Shown here: in pieces, positions 52,603 through 60,786 of the stretch
Layout of the letters: each line of letters opens with the position of its first letter
Numbering within the stretch: position 1 is the first letter of the stretch
DNA from: a virus
DNA: 64,000 nt
Virus record (IMG/VR): IMGVR_UViG_3300030109_003187
Location: 1 to 64,000 of that record
Direction: 5' to 3' (one strand)
Notes under the pieces: model-generated
The model's input: only the letters and a program-made list of their open reading frames with translations
Databases searched by the model: none
What the model was told of the DNA's origin: nothing
Program-made: the position numbers and the translations under genes

Positions 52603-54561
52603 TCATACACCTATCACATAATCGGAGGCTAGTAACTCAAGGTCAAACGCATAGTAGTTGTTCCCAGCATCATAACGCACATGAAGTTTTTCAGGAATTA
52701 TACGAATACCGCCACTATTTCCTCCATCTGCGCCGTTCTGACTTAATGTTATCCAAAGAGCGTCTTTTGCAGCACCCACTAAGAAACCAAAGATAGCCTC
52801 GACTTCTTCTAAGCCAACACTCTTCAAAATCCTCTCGTACCACTTATCTGGACTCTCATCACCAGTACCTCCATCACTCATACCTAGAGTAAGGTCAGTC
52901 ATAGTTTGAGACGCAGCCATTGAATTACTTTCTGATTTTTTGTCGCTAGTAGGAACTTCTCCAAAGGTGATAAAGAAATTTCTTGCTACCCCTGTCAATC
53001 CAGAACTGTTGACTAAACTATCGTAAGGTATCTGTATACCTCTTAGCAAGTCAGTATTTCTGTTAGCATTAGAAACTAACCCAATCAAATCCTGCGCTTT
53101 ATCTCCCGCTGATTTTTTTGATTGTGTTGGAGTACTACCAGCACTGTGGAATTCTAAATCTCTACTAAACAAATCAGTTAAGTCTGGGCTAAGACTACTG
53201 GGGTGTACTATGTCTAGGTCAGGTTTGTAATTTTGCTCAATCGTAACTATTACGCCACTTCTAGTTACTGTGAACGCAGAGGCTAGTGTCTTATCACCCG
53301 CTGGATTAAATCCGGGTTTACTACTCATAGAATTTACAAAAGCCCCTGATAATTCAAATGCTTTCTCTACTTGTTTAGCCATTTCTAAAGCAGGGTTATT
53401 AGTACCGTCTATACCCCCAATTGGTACCTTAATAGTTGCATCATAAGTTGCGGCATCAGTGCTACCTCGCCCAAGGAGCGCAACCCTTGTACGAGCAGGG
53501 GTATTAGTATATGAGGAACCTAAATCGAAATTTAACCTTATACCTACCCTAGGTACATTACCATTATCTGTAGTGGAGTTACAAGGTCCATAAGGACTGG
53601 GTGTTCTTTCCATAGAACTATCTATAGTGAGTCCGGAGACAGGGGTATTTTCTAACCAATAACTGGGTATAATTTTTATATGTTGATTTTTAAATCTTTG
53701 AATTGTTTCAGGCGCTTCATTTATATTAACAGTAAAGCCTGTCTTCATTTCAGCAGCGTTAACAGCAGTCAATCCTAGCGTGTATTTTGCAGTATCACCA
53801 TCATCTACTGCTGGGTCGTCAATTAAATAATCAGCAAACCCTACTTCTTCTCCTATGTGGTTAAATACTTTAAATGAAGAATGAATACGCTCACCGGAAA
53901 TTAGAGTACCAGTTGTCGATGCGAAGTTTATAGTATTGCTAGAAATTGATTGTATAATACCGATTTCACTTCCGTCTTCTCTTACTAATCTATCACCTAC
54001 ACTAAGTATGTTTTCTGCGATTAAAGAAGTGGTAGTATAGAAATCAGTCACTACAATTGAAGTAAAGCCAGCAGAGTAAGATGTTGATGTTTTAAAATTA
54101 GTAGTAAGAAAAACGCCTAATTCTTCAGTATCTATAGAAGCATCCTCGTAAATAGAGCCGGGGGGTGCTACTAAGTTTATAGTAGTAGACTGACCTTTAG
54201 GTATATCAATTGAATCAAGTAAGAATTCATAAGAATTAAGAGGGCCTCCCCCTCCAACTGGAGAATATAAGTTTCGAGTTGTAGGTAACAAGGCACCAAA
54301 ATTTATCGCAGTTCTCATAGGTTCTGAATCAAAAGTGACAGTACTACCAGAATCTACATTGAGCCCTTCATCGTCTGTGAATATACCATTGATGTCAATC
54401 TTGATAGAAGGAGTGTTAGTGTCTACAGCGAATCTCTGTAAAGCGTTGTTGGGTGTAGGGAAAGCGCTGATATTCCTATTAACCGACATGTCTATGCTTT
54501 GAGCCACCAAGTCAATCTCATTGTTACCGTTGGCAAGAAGTAGTCTTATTGGAATAGCCAT
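52603..54561 (-). CDS. tail/baseplate structural protein, 652 aa, paralog of the next upstream gene
   Basis: ATG at 54561 follows GAGGTGATAAG. It begins MAIPIRLLLANG and has INGIFTDDEG (about 55-65), DKAQDLIGLVSN, LRGIQIPYDSL and RNFFIT, and ends YYAFDLELLASDYVIGV. All these correspond in order to segments of the protein at 54571-57111, so the two are paralogs. Its middle has a DG-x2-LG module (REDGSEIGIIQSI). It lacks the LamG insertion of its paralog. Likely repeated components of the tail tip or baseplate. Confidence 0.7.
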   Translation of the reverse strand: MAIPIRLLLANGNNEIDLVAQSIDMSVNRNISAFPTPNNALQRFAVDTNTPSIKIDINGIFTDDEGLNVDSGSTVTFDSEPMRTAINFGALLPTTRNLYSPVGGGGPLNSYEFLLDSIDIPKGQSTTINLVAPPGSIYEDASIDTEELGVFLTTNFKTSTSYSAGFTSIVVTDFYTTTSLIAENILSVGDRLVREDGSEIGIIQSISSNTINFASTTGTLISGERIHSSFKVFNHIGEEVGFADYLIDDPAVDDGDTAKYTLGLTAVNAAEMKTGFTVNINEAPETIQRFKNQHIKIIPSYWLENTPVSGLTIDSSMERTPSPYGPCNSTTDNGNVPRVGIRLNFDLGSSYTNTPARTRVALLGRGSTDAATYDATIKVPIGGIDGTNNPALEMAKQVEKAFELSGAFVNSMSSKPGFNPAGDKTLASAFTVTRSGVIVTIEQNYKPDLDIVHPSSLSPDLTDLFSRDLEFHSAGSTPTQSKKSAGDKAQDLIGLVSNANRNTDLLRGIQIPYDSLVNSSGLTGVARNFFITFGEVPTSDKKSESNSMAASQTMTDLTLGMSDGGTGDESPDKWYERILKSVGLEEVEAIFGFLVGAAKDALWITLSQNGADGGNSGGIRIIPEKLHVRYDAGNNYYAFDLELLASDYVIGV

Positions 54562-54570
54562 CTTATCACC

Positions 54571-57111
54571 TCATAGTATTATATCAGCCGCCATGAAGAC
54601 TAGGCTAAACTCGTATGCTTTCATCTCAGCATCCCTGTGCATATTAAAATCTGCAACTAAACCACTGATGCCATTTTTTTCATGGCCCTCAGCAGTGTGT
54701 GAAAATTGACGACTAGCATGTCTAGTGTTGGCAGTAGATATCTTATCTGTTGTACGAGCGTTAGTCGTAGTAACGAAAAAGTTTCTTTGTGCTACTTCTG
54801 TATCAAGAGTATCTTTACCCTTTGTTGCTAAGGAATTGTATGGTATCTGTAGCCCTCTGATAAAGTCGCCCTGTGAATCTGGCGTGTCGTATACAGTCTG
54901 TTGAACAAAGCCAGTAGTCATTTCTAATAACGCATTTATCTTATCAGACCTACTGTTTTGTATGTTTAGGAAGTTGTTACTGTTGGCCAAGATACCCAGT
55001 AAGTCCTGTGCTTTATCTCCACCACTCTTAACTTTCTTACCGGCTTTGCCGCCAGAGAAATCTTGTATGACTGGTATTTGACCTGCCCCTAAATTAGTGA
55101 TAATCTTATTCTTTTGACCGAGTGAAGTTGCATACTTTTGTGTGATTGTAAGTCTAGCATTGTGCCCGTTATATGATTCAGACAAGGCTACTGAGTAAAC
55201 ATTACTCATAGTAGGGGTAGTACTAGATGCGTCAATATCCCTACCTAACTGCATGTAAGTAGATGTAAGCGCTTTGGACATTAGAAATGCTATGTATTCG
55301 TCAGTTCTTGTCAAATTACTACCATCATCAGCCGTAGTCTTTAATGTTCCGTCAGCAAAGTTAGGAAATGCCGGACCAACAGCCTCTTCTGGAATAGGTA
55401 CACCGATTTTAAGTTTTGCACCAGTATCTGCGTTGGCTATTGGTAAAATAATAACGGGGGCTACATCTGTTCCTTCAAAATCCGCAGCCCCATAGTCAAT
55501 TGGCTCTATGTGTATGTAATCATTTTGAGCATGTGTACCTCCGCTTAAATTCAAATCCATAGTTATTTGACTAGCAGAAACACCTACTACTTCCCCATAA
55601 TAATTATCGCCACCACTTGTTTTTCTTAAAATAGGTGAAGTATTTGTAGCACTAAATGTAACCCTAATGCGTCTACCTTGAGCAGGTTCAAACCAATCCC
55701 TTGGGTCGCCAGAAACATCAAGAACAACTCTACCACTAGTGTTGGCTGGACTTCCAGCAGTCAATCTTAAATCAGTAGTGCGTCTTTGATTCAAAAAACC
55801 ATGCCGCTCTTGTAGAGTAGGTATAAGTTTGTTATCAAAAGCAACTCTTACATGCTCTATTTGATTTGAATAACGACCCGTACCTGCATACTTATGACCA
55901 AATGCTAAACTAAGACCGTATTTTCTGGCAAGATAACCTTCTATATTTTCTCTATCACTAGTTGACAAAGCGCTACTATAGATTAATACTTCGTAAATAT
56001 CTCCATTAAAGTAATTACTACCATCATAACCTATTCTCAAAGCACCACTACCAGCAGGGGTGTAGTCAACACCAGAAGTTTTAGTCCCTACTCCTACCCC
56101 GTTGAAAAATATACTGACCTTATCAGATGTATTATTAGAATCAGTGTCTTCCATAATATAAGAAAAAATGGCACCTTCGTATTTCCTCAAACCGATTGTA
56201 AAAGCAGAAGAGTCTTGACTATCAGCCCCACCTGCATCTACCCACCGAGCAGTAAAATCCGAGTTAGCAAATGTCGATTGTACATCTAAAGAAAGTCCGT
56301 AACCATTTGTCACAGAATCGATTATAGGTTTATCACCTGTAGCAGTAGCCCTTGCTACTACAAACATAGTAAACTCAGTAGTGTTTAAATTGGAAGCAAA
56401 AGGTATTTCCAAACTGTCATTACTACCGTCAAAGAATACACCTGTGTTACCATTTATACCGTTTTCTCTAGGCAGCGGTCTGTTTGCACTAGTAGACTGT
56501 GTGGCGTTTCTATTAAATCCACTAGAATCAGTCCAAGTTCCGGTAGATTGACTATAGTTTTCCCCCTTCAACCATAACTGTAAATTAGTCTTGAGTGGAT
56601 TATCTAAAACAGTATTCTGCTCTACCCAATAAGCCACAGGGAAATCCATGTACTTTAATTGCCAATCATCAAGTACACTATTACCAAGAGCAGAGTGAAC
56701 CAAAGGTGCTCCGGGCCTACTTACGCCTCCACCTTTTCCTAACCCTTTCCCTGATTCTTTGACACCTATACCGGTTTGTTCACCGGCTGCCTTTTTCTTA
56801 TTATACAAACTCTGCTCTCTACCAGATGTGCCTCCACCTTTACCTGCGTTTGCTTTTTCACTGATAAGTTGCTGAGGTTGATAAAAATCTATAATCGCTT
56901 GTGACTGGCTAGTAACTTCCTGACCTGTTTCGTCTGCAAATACTCCTTGTATTTCAACTGCTACAGAGGCTTGATTCAAATCTATACCCATCTTCTTAGC
57001 ATCAAAGAATGGTATTCCAAAGTTACTGGCTTGTCTTTCAACAACAATGTCTACGCTAGTAGCGTCGAGAGAGATGGTTTCACCGTTCTCTTGAACAAGG
57101 CGAATAGGCAT
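54571..57111 (-). CDS. tail/baseplate structural protein, 846 aa, with inserted LamG domain
   Basis: ATG at 57111 follows GGGAGAGAGA; the longer frame from GTG 57129 is less likely. N-terminal MPIRLVQENGETISLDATS, then IQGVFADETG, a Gly/Lys-rich linker (about 88-135), the LamG-like domain at about 174-402, then beta parts, DKAQDLLGILAN, IRGLQIPYNSL, RNFFVT, and C-terminal AYEFSLVFMAADIIL. Blocks outside the LamG domain match the 652-residue paralog downstream. The LamG suggests binding of glycans on host cells or other virion parts. Confidence 0.7.
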   Translation of the reverse strand: MPIRLVQENGETISLDATSVDIVVERQASNFGIPFFDAKKMGIDLNQASVAVEIQGVFADETGQEVTSQSQAIIDFYQPQQLISEKANAGKGGGTSGREQSLYNKKKAAGEQTGIGVKESGKGLGKGGGVSRPGAPLVHSALGNSVLDDWQLKYMDFPVAYWVEQNTVLDNPLKTNLQLWLKGENYSQSTGTWTDSSGFNRNATQSTSANRPLPRENGINGNTGVFFDGSNDSLEIPFASNLNTTEFTMFVVARATATGDKPIIDSVTNGYGLSLDVQSTFANSDFTARWVDAGGADSQDSSAFTIGLRKYEGAIFSYIMEDTDSNNTSDKVSIFFNGVGVGTKTSGVDYTPAGSGALRIGYDGSNYFNGDIYEVLIYSSALSTSDRENIEGYLARKYGLSLAFGHKYAGTGRYSNQIEHVRVAFDNKLIPTLQERHGFLNQRRTTDLRLTAGSPANTSGRVVLDVSGDPRDWFEPAQGRRIRVTFSATNTSPILRKTSGGDNYYGEVVGVSASQITMDLNLSGGTHAQNDYIHIEPIDYGAADFEGTDVAPVIILPIANADTGAKLKIGVPIPEEAVGPAFPNFADGTLKTTADDGSNLTRTDEYIAFLMSKALTSTYMQLGRDIDASSTTPTMSNVYSVALSESYNGHNARLTITQKYATSLGQKNKIITNLGAGQIPVIQDFSGGKAGKKVKSGGDKAQDLLGILANSNNFLNIQNSRSDKINALLEMTTGFVQQTVYDTPDSQGDFIRGLQIPYNSLATKGKDTLDTEVAQRNFFVTTTNARTTDKISTANTRHASRQFSHTAEGHEKNGISGLVADFNMHRDAEMKAYEFSLVFMAADIIL
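55906..56592 (-). other. LamG-like domain inserted in the 846-aa tail protein
   Basis: Residues about 174-402: NLQLWLKGEN, WTDSSGFNRNATQ, a beta core, then GDIYEVLIYSSALSTSD and IEGYLARKYGL. Closest visible relative in this window is the domain at 36360-37100. Confidence 0.85.
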
Positions 57112-57131
57112 TCTCTCTCCCGGCTCCACAG

Positions 57132-57542
57132 TTAGCCACTCCTGTTGAAACCACTTTGCGTCAAAGAGCCACCAATCTTAGACTTGAGTTCCTTACTAAC
57201 CATAGCGCTGATTTCTTTGGCCAAGGCTCGTTTGTCAGTCTTATCAGTAACTCCGCTGACATCTATTTTGAGATTGACAGTAACATTGTTCTGTTGAGAA
57301 GCAGTTGCGCCTCCAGTAGGTATGGCTGTATCGTTAACAGCCTGCTGCATAGGCTGAGTGTTACTCATGTCTTTGAGAGATTTAGTAAGGTCAACTGTAT
57401 TCGATTTGGTCATAGCCATCGATTTGGTGAACTTATCCATCTGTTGCTGCAAAGCCTGCATGTTTTCCTTAGCCGTTTTGCTGTAATCGCTAAACTTCTT
57501 CATGGACTCTACGGTCCTTGGGTCTATATTCTCGTCTACCAC
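57132..57542 (-). CDS. short coiled-coil protein, candidate mini tape measure, 136 aa
   Basis: GTG start at 57542 after GGAGGAAGACGA. Residues about 10-65 form a coiled coil (KENMQALQQQMDKFTKSMAM), a linker with polar residues follows, then VTVNLKIDVSGVTDKTDKRALAKEISAMVSKEL, which is like the C-terminal end of phage tape measure proteins. Position directly after the tail chaperones is where the tape measure gene normally lies, but 136 residues would span only about 20 nm at the usual 0.15 nm per residue. Confidence 0.5.
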   Translation of the reverse strand: MVDENIDPRTVESMKKFSDYSKTAKENMQALQQQMDKFTKSMAMTKSNTVDLTKSLKDMSNTQPMQQAVNDTAIPTGGATASQQNNVTVNLKIDVSGVTDKTDKRALAKEISAMVSKELKSKIGGSLTQSGFNRSG

Positions 57543-57811
57543 TCGTCTTCCTCCAGTCTAGCCAATATGTCATAGCCCAAATAAACTGCGTTTTCAGCAG
57601 CCTGTTCTTCACCTTGCATAGCCTGAGCCCAGTAAAGAAGTTGCTTAGCGTCATTGATATTCATTTCTCTCACATCCTTGAGTGTCATATTGTAGTGTGT
57701 CATTAGTAAATATTCCATTGCTTGTTTCTGATAGCGAAGCCGGTCACTCACAGGTCTCCCGTTAATGAAGAACTTGATTTGTCCAACTTCGCTGGCCGAA
57801 AAACTAGCCAT
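57536..57811 (-). CDS. tail assembly chaperone, second frame, 91 aa
   Basis: Overlaps the preceding gene by 64 bases in the -1 frame, the arrangement of the G/GT tail chaperones of siphoviruses. Helical protein (QAMEYLLMTHYNM, DAKQLLYWAQAMQ). ATG at 57811 has a weak binding site, so expression by frameshift from the upstream frame or by reinitiation is possible. Confidence 0.6.
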   Translation of the reverse strand: MASFSASEVGQIKFFINGRPVSDRLRYQKQAMEYLLMTHYNMTLKDVREMNINDAKQLLYWAQAMQGEEQAAENAVYLGYDILARLEEDEW

Positions 57812-58083
57812 TCCATAACCTGACTAGGGTCTGGTAAAAGTTTGGTGAGTTTCTGACCATCATCTGGAGATAGGTTCGCTATATCAATTTCTATAGAACG
57901 ACCATCTGGGTCGGTGTAACTAAGCCAATGGCTAAAAGCATGTCGCCAGTAGTTTGAAAAATCTAGGCTACCGTGAGTCATTAGCGGTGCGATTTCTTGC
58001 ACATGATAAAATGTTAAGCGCCGCTTGCTAACTTCTACTGGTTTACCGTTTATTGTTATTTTACTCTTGTTCTCCTGTAACAT
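57748..58083 (-). CDS. tail assembly chaperone, first frame, 111 aa
   Basis: Begins with an ubiquitin-like strand pair (SKITINGKPVEVSKRRLTFY), then helices with WRHAFSHWLSY, as in small tail chaperones. Located between tail tube and tape-measure position. The frame ends 64 bases into the next gene. Confidence 0.6.
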   Translation of the reverse strand: MLQENKSKITINGKPVEVSKRRLTFYHVQEIAPLMTHGSLDFSNYWRHAFSHWLSYTDPDGRSIEIDIANLSPDDGQKLTKLLPDPSQVMEWLVFRPAKLDKSSSSLTGDL

Positions 58084-58282
58084 ACTTACTCACTTCCTCG
58101 CCGGATAGTGCCTCTTGTGAGGGGCTATCCTCCAGTTTCAGGTGAGCGAATGGGTCATCACTGGCTCGCCCTGCTTCTGGGTCAAAGAGGTACTCTCCGC
58201 CCTCTTCCTCTTCTTCTTCTGTATCTTCGACAAATATAGCCCGCTTGACAGCGTTTAGAGACCTTATTATTCTCATTGGCAT
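58061..58282 (-). CDS. hypothetical acidic protein, 73 aa
   Basis: Starts at ATG 58282 after GAGGAGATAAT. A run of Glu (EDTEEEEEEGGEYLF) and a basic beginning; overlaps the next gene by 23 bases. Possibly a small chaperone or virion protein; unrecognised. Confidence 0.55.
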   Translation of the reverse strand: MPMRIIRSLNAVKRAIFVEDTEEEEEEGGEYLFDPEAGRASDDPFAHLKLEDSPSQEALSGEEVSKYVTGEQE

Positions 58283-58291
58283 ATTATCTCC

Positions 58292-60316
58292 TCAACAGTG
58301 GTAAATCGTATCTTCGCTAATTACTTTGACATTCTGAGGCTTGATTTTCATGGTTGTGAACAACAGCCCCTTGTCGTCAGGTACAGGTATCGCTAACTCA
58401 GTTATGAAGTAATCGTCTGCGACTATCCTCAAACTTGGAGTTGAACCTGAGCCAGTGGATGTAACCGGCTTGGTGAAGTGAAGCATGATAGTACCTCCGG
58501 TAGAACCTGCTGTCCCACCTGTCTGTACATGTGTTCTAAGTTGATGGTAGAGCGCAGCATCTTGTAAAGCAATAGTAACCTCCATGTCAAAATTCTCTTT
58601 ACCTTCTCTGATGATAGATGCGTTACGAGTACCACCGTAAGGTACTTGCTTTGTACTTAAGTTGTCAGAGTTGACTGTTTCTGCAATAGGGTTACTTTGG
58701 ATAGTGTGGAAAACTTCTACACCAGTCTTTCCTTTGAGTTCAAATGCACTAACAAATCCTAAGTTTTGGTCGAATGCAGTTATTGTACCGTTGTAAAACA
58801 TAAAAGGTTTCTCAGAACCTTTTGCTATACCAGATGCTTTCTTCTCAGCCAGCCCTGTGGCAACATTTTGAAACATACGGTTAGCAGTGTATCTATCACC
58901 TTGGTTAGCGCTCTCAAGTCTACCTGTGTCAGTAAAACAAGAAAGAGCATCGAATACAGCACGATATTTTAGTTCAGCATCTACTGTACTGGTTAATTCG
59001 TATTCAACTATCTTACAACCTCTGAATATCCTAGTCAGTTGTTTGGTGTCACCAGCCGAACCGGGTGCTATTGTAGTCTCGTTACGAGCATTGAAAGAAC
59101 CTAAATCCCTAGTCCTCACACTGTGTTCTATAGAAAAACTAGGTACAGTTTCTCCAGAAAATAAAAGCCTTCTGACAGGGTTAACTATTTTTCTACTAGC
59201 ATCTACATGAGGGCTGCCTGTGCTACTATCAGTAGCGTACTTTCTAAGTTCTATAGTGTCGGATGTAGTATGTTCAAATTGCCAACCGTCGTCAACATAA
59301 ATGCGAAAGCCCCCAGATATTTGTTCTATCGCACTTATTCTTCTACATTCACTACTTTCTGCCCACTCAAAGTGGTGAGCATCTGACGACAAGCCTGCAC
59401 CGTTTGGCCAATAGATATTACTACTTGCACCTGAGTCAGGAGTTTTGTATGTAGTGGTTGGAACTAAAGTACCGTCTTTAATAAGTAAGTAATCACCTAC
59501 TCCGGCAGTGGTACCGTTCATAGAAAGACTACCAATGTCTACATGCCCTTGACCGGGGTGAATATTTTTCAACGGGATAACAGTCCCCGCAGAACCCGGA
59601 TGAGTGCCGCAGGCTGTCTGGTCAACAACTTCTCTACCAAGGCTGTAGTAAAGCCACTTTGGACTATGTAGTGGCATTTCTATAGAACCGCCCATGTGAT
59701 GGACTTTTCCTGTTTGTTGAACAGCCACTTGCCTACCTAATCCCACTACATGATAACTATGCAAATCTACTTTGGTGTCAGGTAATGTCATGAAAGAAGC
59801 AAGTCCTACGAATCCATCTATAAAACTGGCTTCTTTAGATAACTTTGCGGCTGCGTCAATAACTGTCTCACCATTACCTGCAACCGTAGGAAAGCCAGTA
59901 GAATGGATGAGAATGCTGTCACCTGTACCACTACTCACTGACGCTTGTGTAAGCGCAGGGACTATTTTGATTTTAGTAACAGAGTCAAATGTGTGGTCGA
60001 TAATCGTGTATAATCTACTTTTCAAATCAGTATAGTAGAAAGGAGAGAAGTTGTTTTGACCAGATGCTGTAGAATGGAATGACATCTTTTGTCCAATCAA
60101 CATACCTACAGGAGTTTTCAGCGCTGCTTTAGCACTCTCGAATATACTAGCACTACCGGATGCCGTTCCAGCAAACACTATCTCTGTGTGAGTAGGATTA
60201 CTAATGTCAGTAGTGGCTGTCCATGTGCATGGTTCACTGTGCTCAATCATAAGACTGGTCTCATGACCCATAATAACTTCGGAGACATCTCCCTTATAGT
60301 GAGCACCAAAACTCAT
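58292..60316 (-). CDS. probable major tail tube protein, enlarged, 674 aa
   Basis: ATG overlaps the previous stop (ATGA). The N-terminal third is beta-rich. The C-terminal 200 residues (GTITAFDQNLGFVSAFELKGKTG, FDMEVTIALQDAALYHQLRTHV, IMLHFTKP, LLFTTMKIKPQNVKVI) have the sequence style of a tail tube domain. Position between tail completion protein and chaperones is the usual one for the tail tube gene. At 674 residues it is two to four times the usual size, so it seems to carry extra surface domains. The call is based on order and composition. Confidence 0.5.
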   Translation of the reverse strand: MSFGAHYKGDVSEVIMGHETSLMIEHSEPCTWTATTDISNPTHTEIVFAGTASGSASIFESAKAALKTPVGMLIGQKMSFHSTASGQNNFSPFYYTDLKSRLYTIIDHTFDSVTKIKIVPALTQASVSSGTGDSILIHSTGFPTVAGNGETVIDAAAKLSKEASFIDGFVGLASFMTLPDTKVDLHSYHVVGLGRQVAVQQTGKVHHMGGSIEMPLHSPKWLYYSLGREVVDQTACGTHPGSAGTVIPLKNIHPGQGHVDIGSLSMNGTTAGVGDYLLIKDGTLVPTTTYKTPDSGASSNIYWPNGAGLSSDAHHFEWAESSECRRISAIEQISGGFRIYVDDGWQFEHTTSDTIELRKYATDSSTGSPHVDASRKIVNPVRRLLFSGETVPSFSIEHSVRTRDLGSFNARNETTIAPGSAGDTKQLTRIFRGCKIVEYELTSTVDAELKYRAVFDALSCFTDTGRLESANQGDRYTANRMFQNVATGLAEKKASGIAKGSEKPFMFYNGTITAFDQNLGFVSAFELKGKTGVEVFHTIQSNPIAETVNSDNLSTKQVPYGGTRNASIIREGKENFDMEVTIALQDAALYHQLRTHVQTGGTAGSTGGTIMLHFTKPVTSTGSGSTPSLRIVADDYFITELAIPVPDDKGLLFTTMKIKPQNVKVISEDTIYHC

Positions 60317-60786
60317 GGTATCGTCTCCGCTAGTATTACTACCTCTACTTGAAATGTATGTCTGTATAACTTCTTGGTTCGGTCACTTAAATCAGTTCGA
60401 GTCTTGAGAATCATACGGTCAAAGTTTTCTCCGTCACCCTTTCTACTATTATGGATAACTCTTCTCATCTCGTTTTCCATCTTTCGCAATCTTGACCTAC
60501 CTCTTGCTGTCCTCATGTCGATTGTGATATTGTAACGAGTTGTTACGAAGTTATACATCAAATCAGGTACTTCTTCATTCTGTGCTGTTTCATAACATAG
60601 AATGAAATCATGTCTTTGTAAATCTAATCTCTTACCACGCTCAGGCCCTTCGCTGGCTATGTCTATGATAACTGGCTTTATGTTATCAGAATTAGCCCTG
60701 TTCCAACCAGCACCAGTACCTGCATCATGAGTGGCTTTGAGTATGTCGATGACGGTCTCAAGTGGCTCTTTGAATGTAGCAACCAT
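60313..60786 (-). CDS. tail completion/terminator-like protein, 157 aa
   Basis: TAATG overlap with the upstream gene and ATGA overlap with the downstream gene. Pattern: N-terminal helix, then strands with FILCYETAQNEE, VTTRYNITIDMRTA, an Arg-rich helix (RSRLRKMENEMRRVI) and a last pair of strands YRHTFQVEVVILAE, which fits tail terminator/completion proteins. Position before the tail tube supports it. Confidence 0.6.
   Translation of the reverse strand: MVATFKEPLETVIDILKATHDAGTGAGWNRANSDNIKPVIIDIASEGPERGKRLDLQRHDFILCYETAQNEEVPDLMYNFVTTRYNITIDMRTARGRSRLRKMENEMRRVIHNSRKGDGENFDRMILKTRTDLSDRTKKLYRHTFQVEVVILAETIP

Noticed and set aside
57156-57575. 139-codon plus-strand frame opposite the short coiled-coil gene
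   Set aside because: Antisense to tail genes in a continuous minus-strand operon; composition rich in Ser, Leu, Arg and Phe typical of shadows.
57748-57811. Classical slippery heptamer in the chaperone overlap
   Set aside because: The T-run is preceded by AG, giving poor P-site re-pairing; kept only as a question in the findings.
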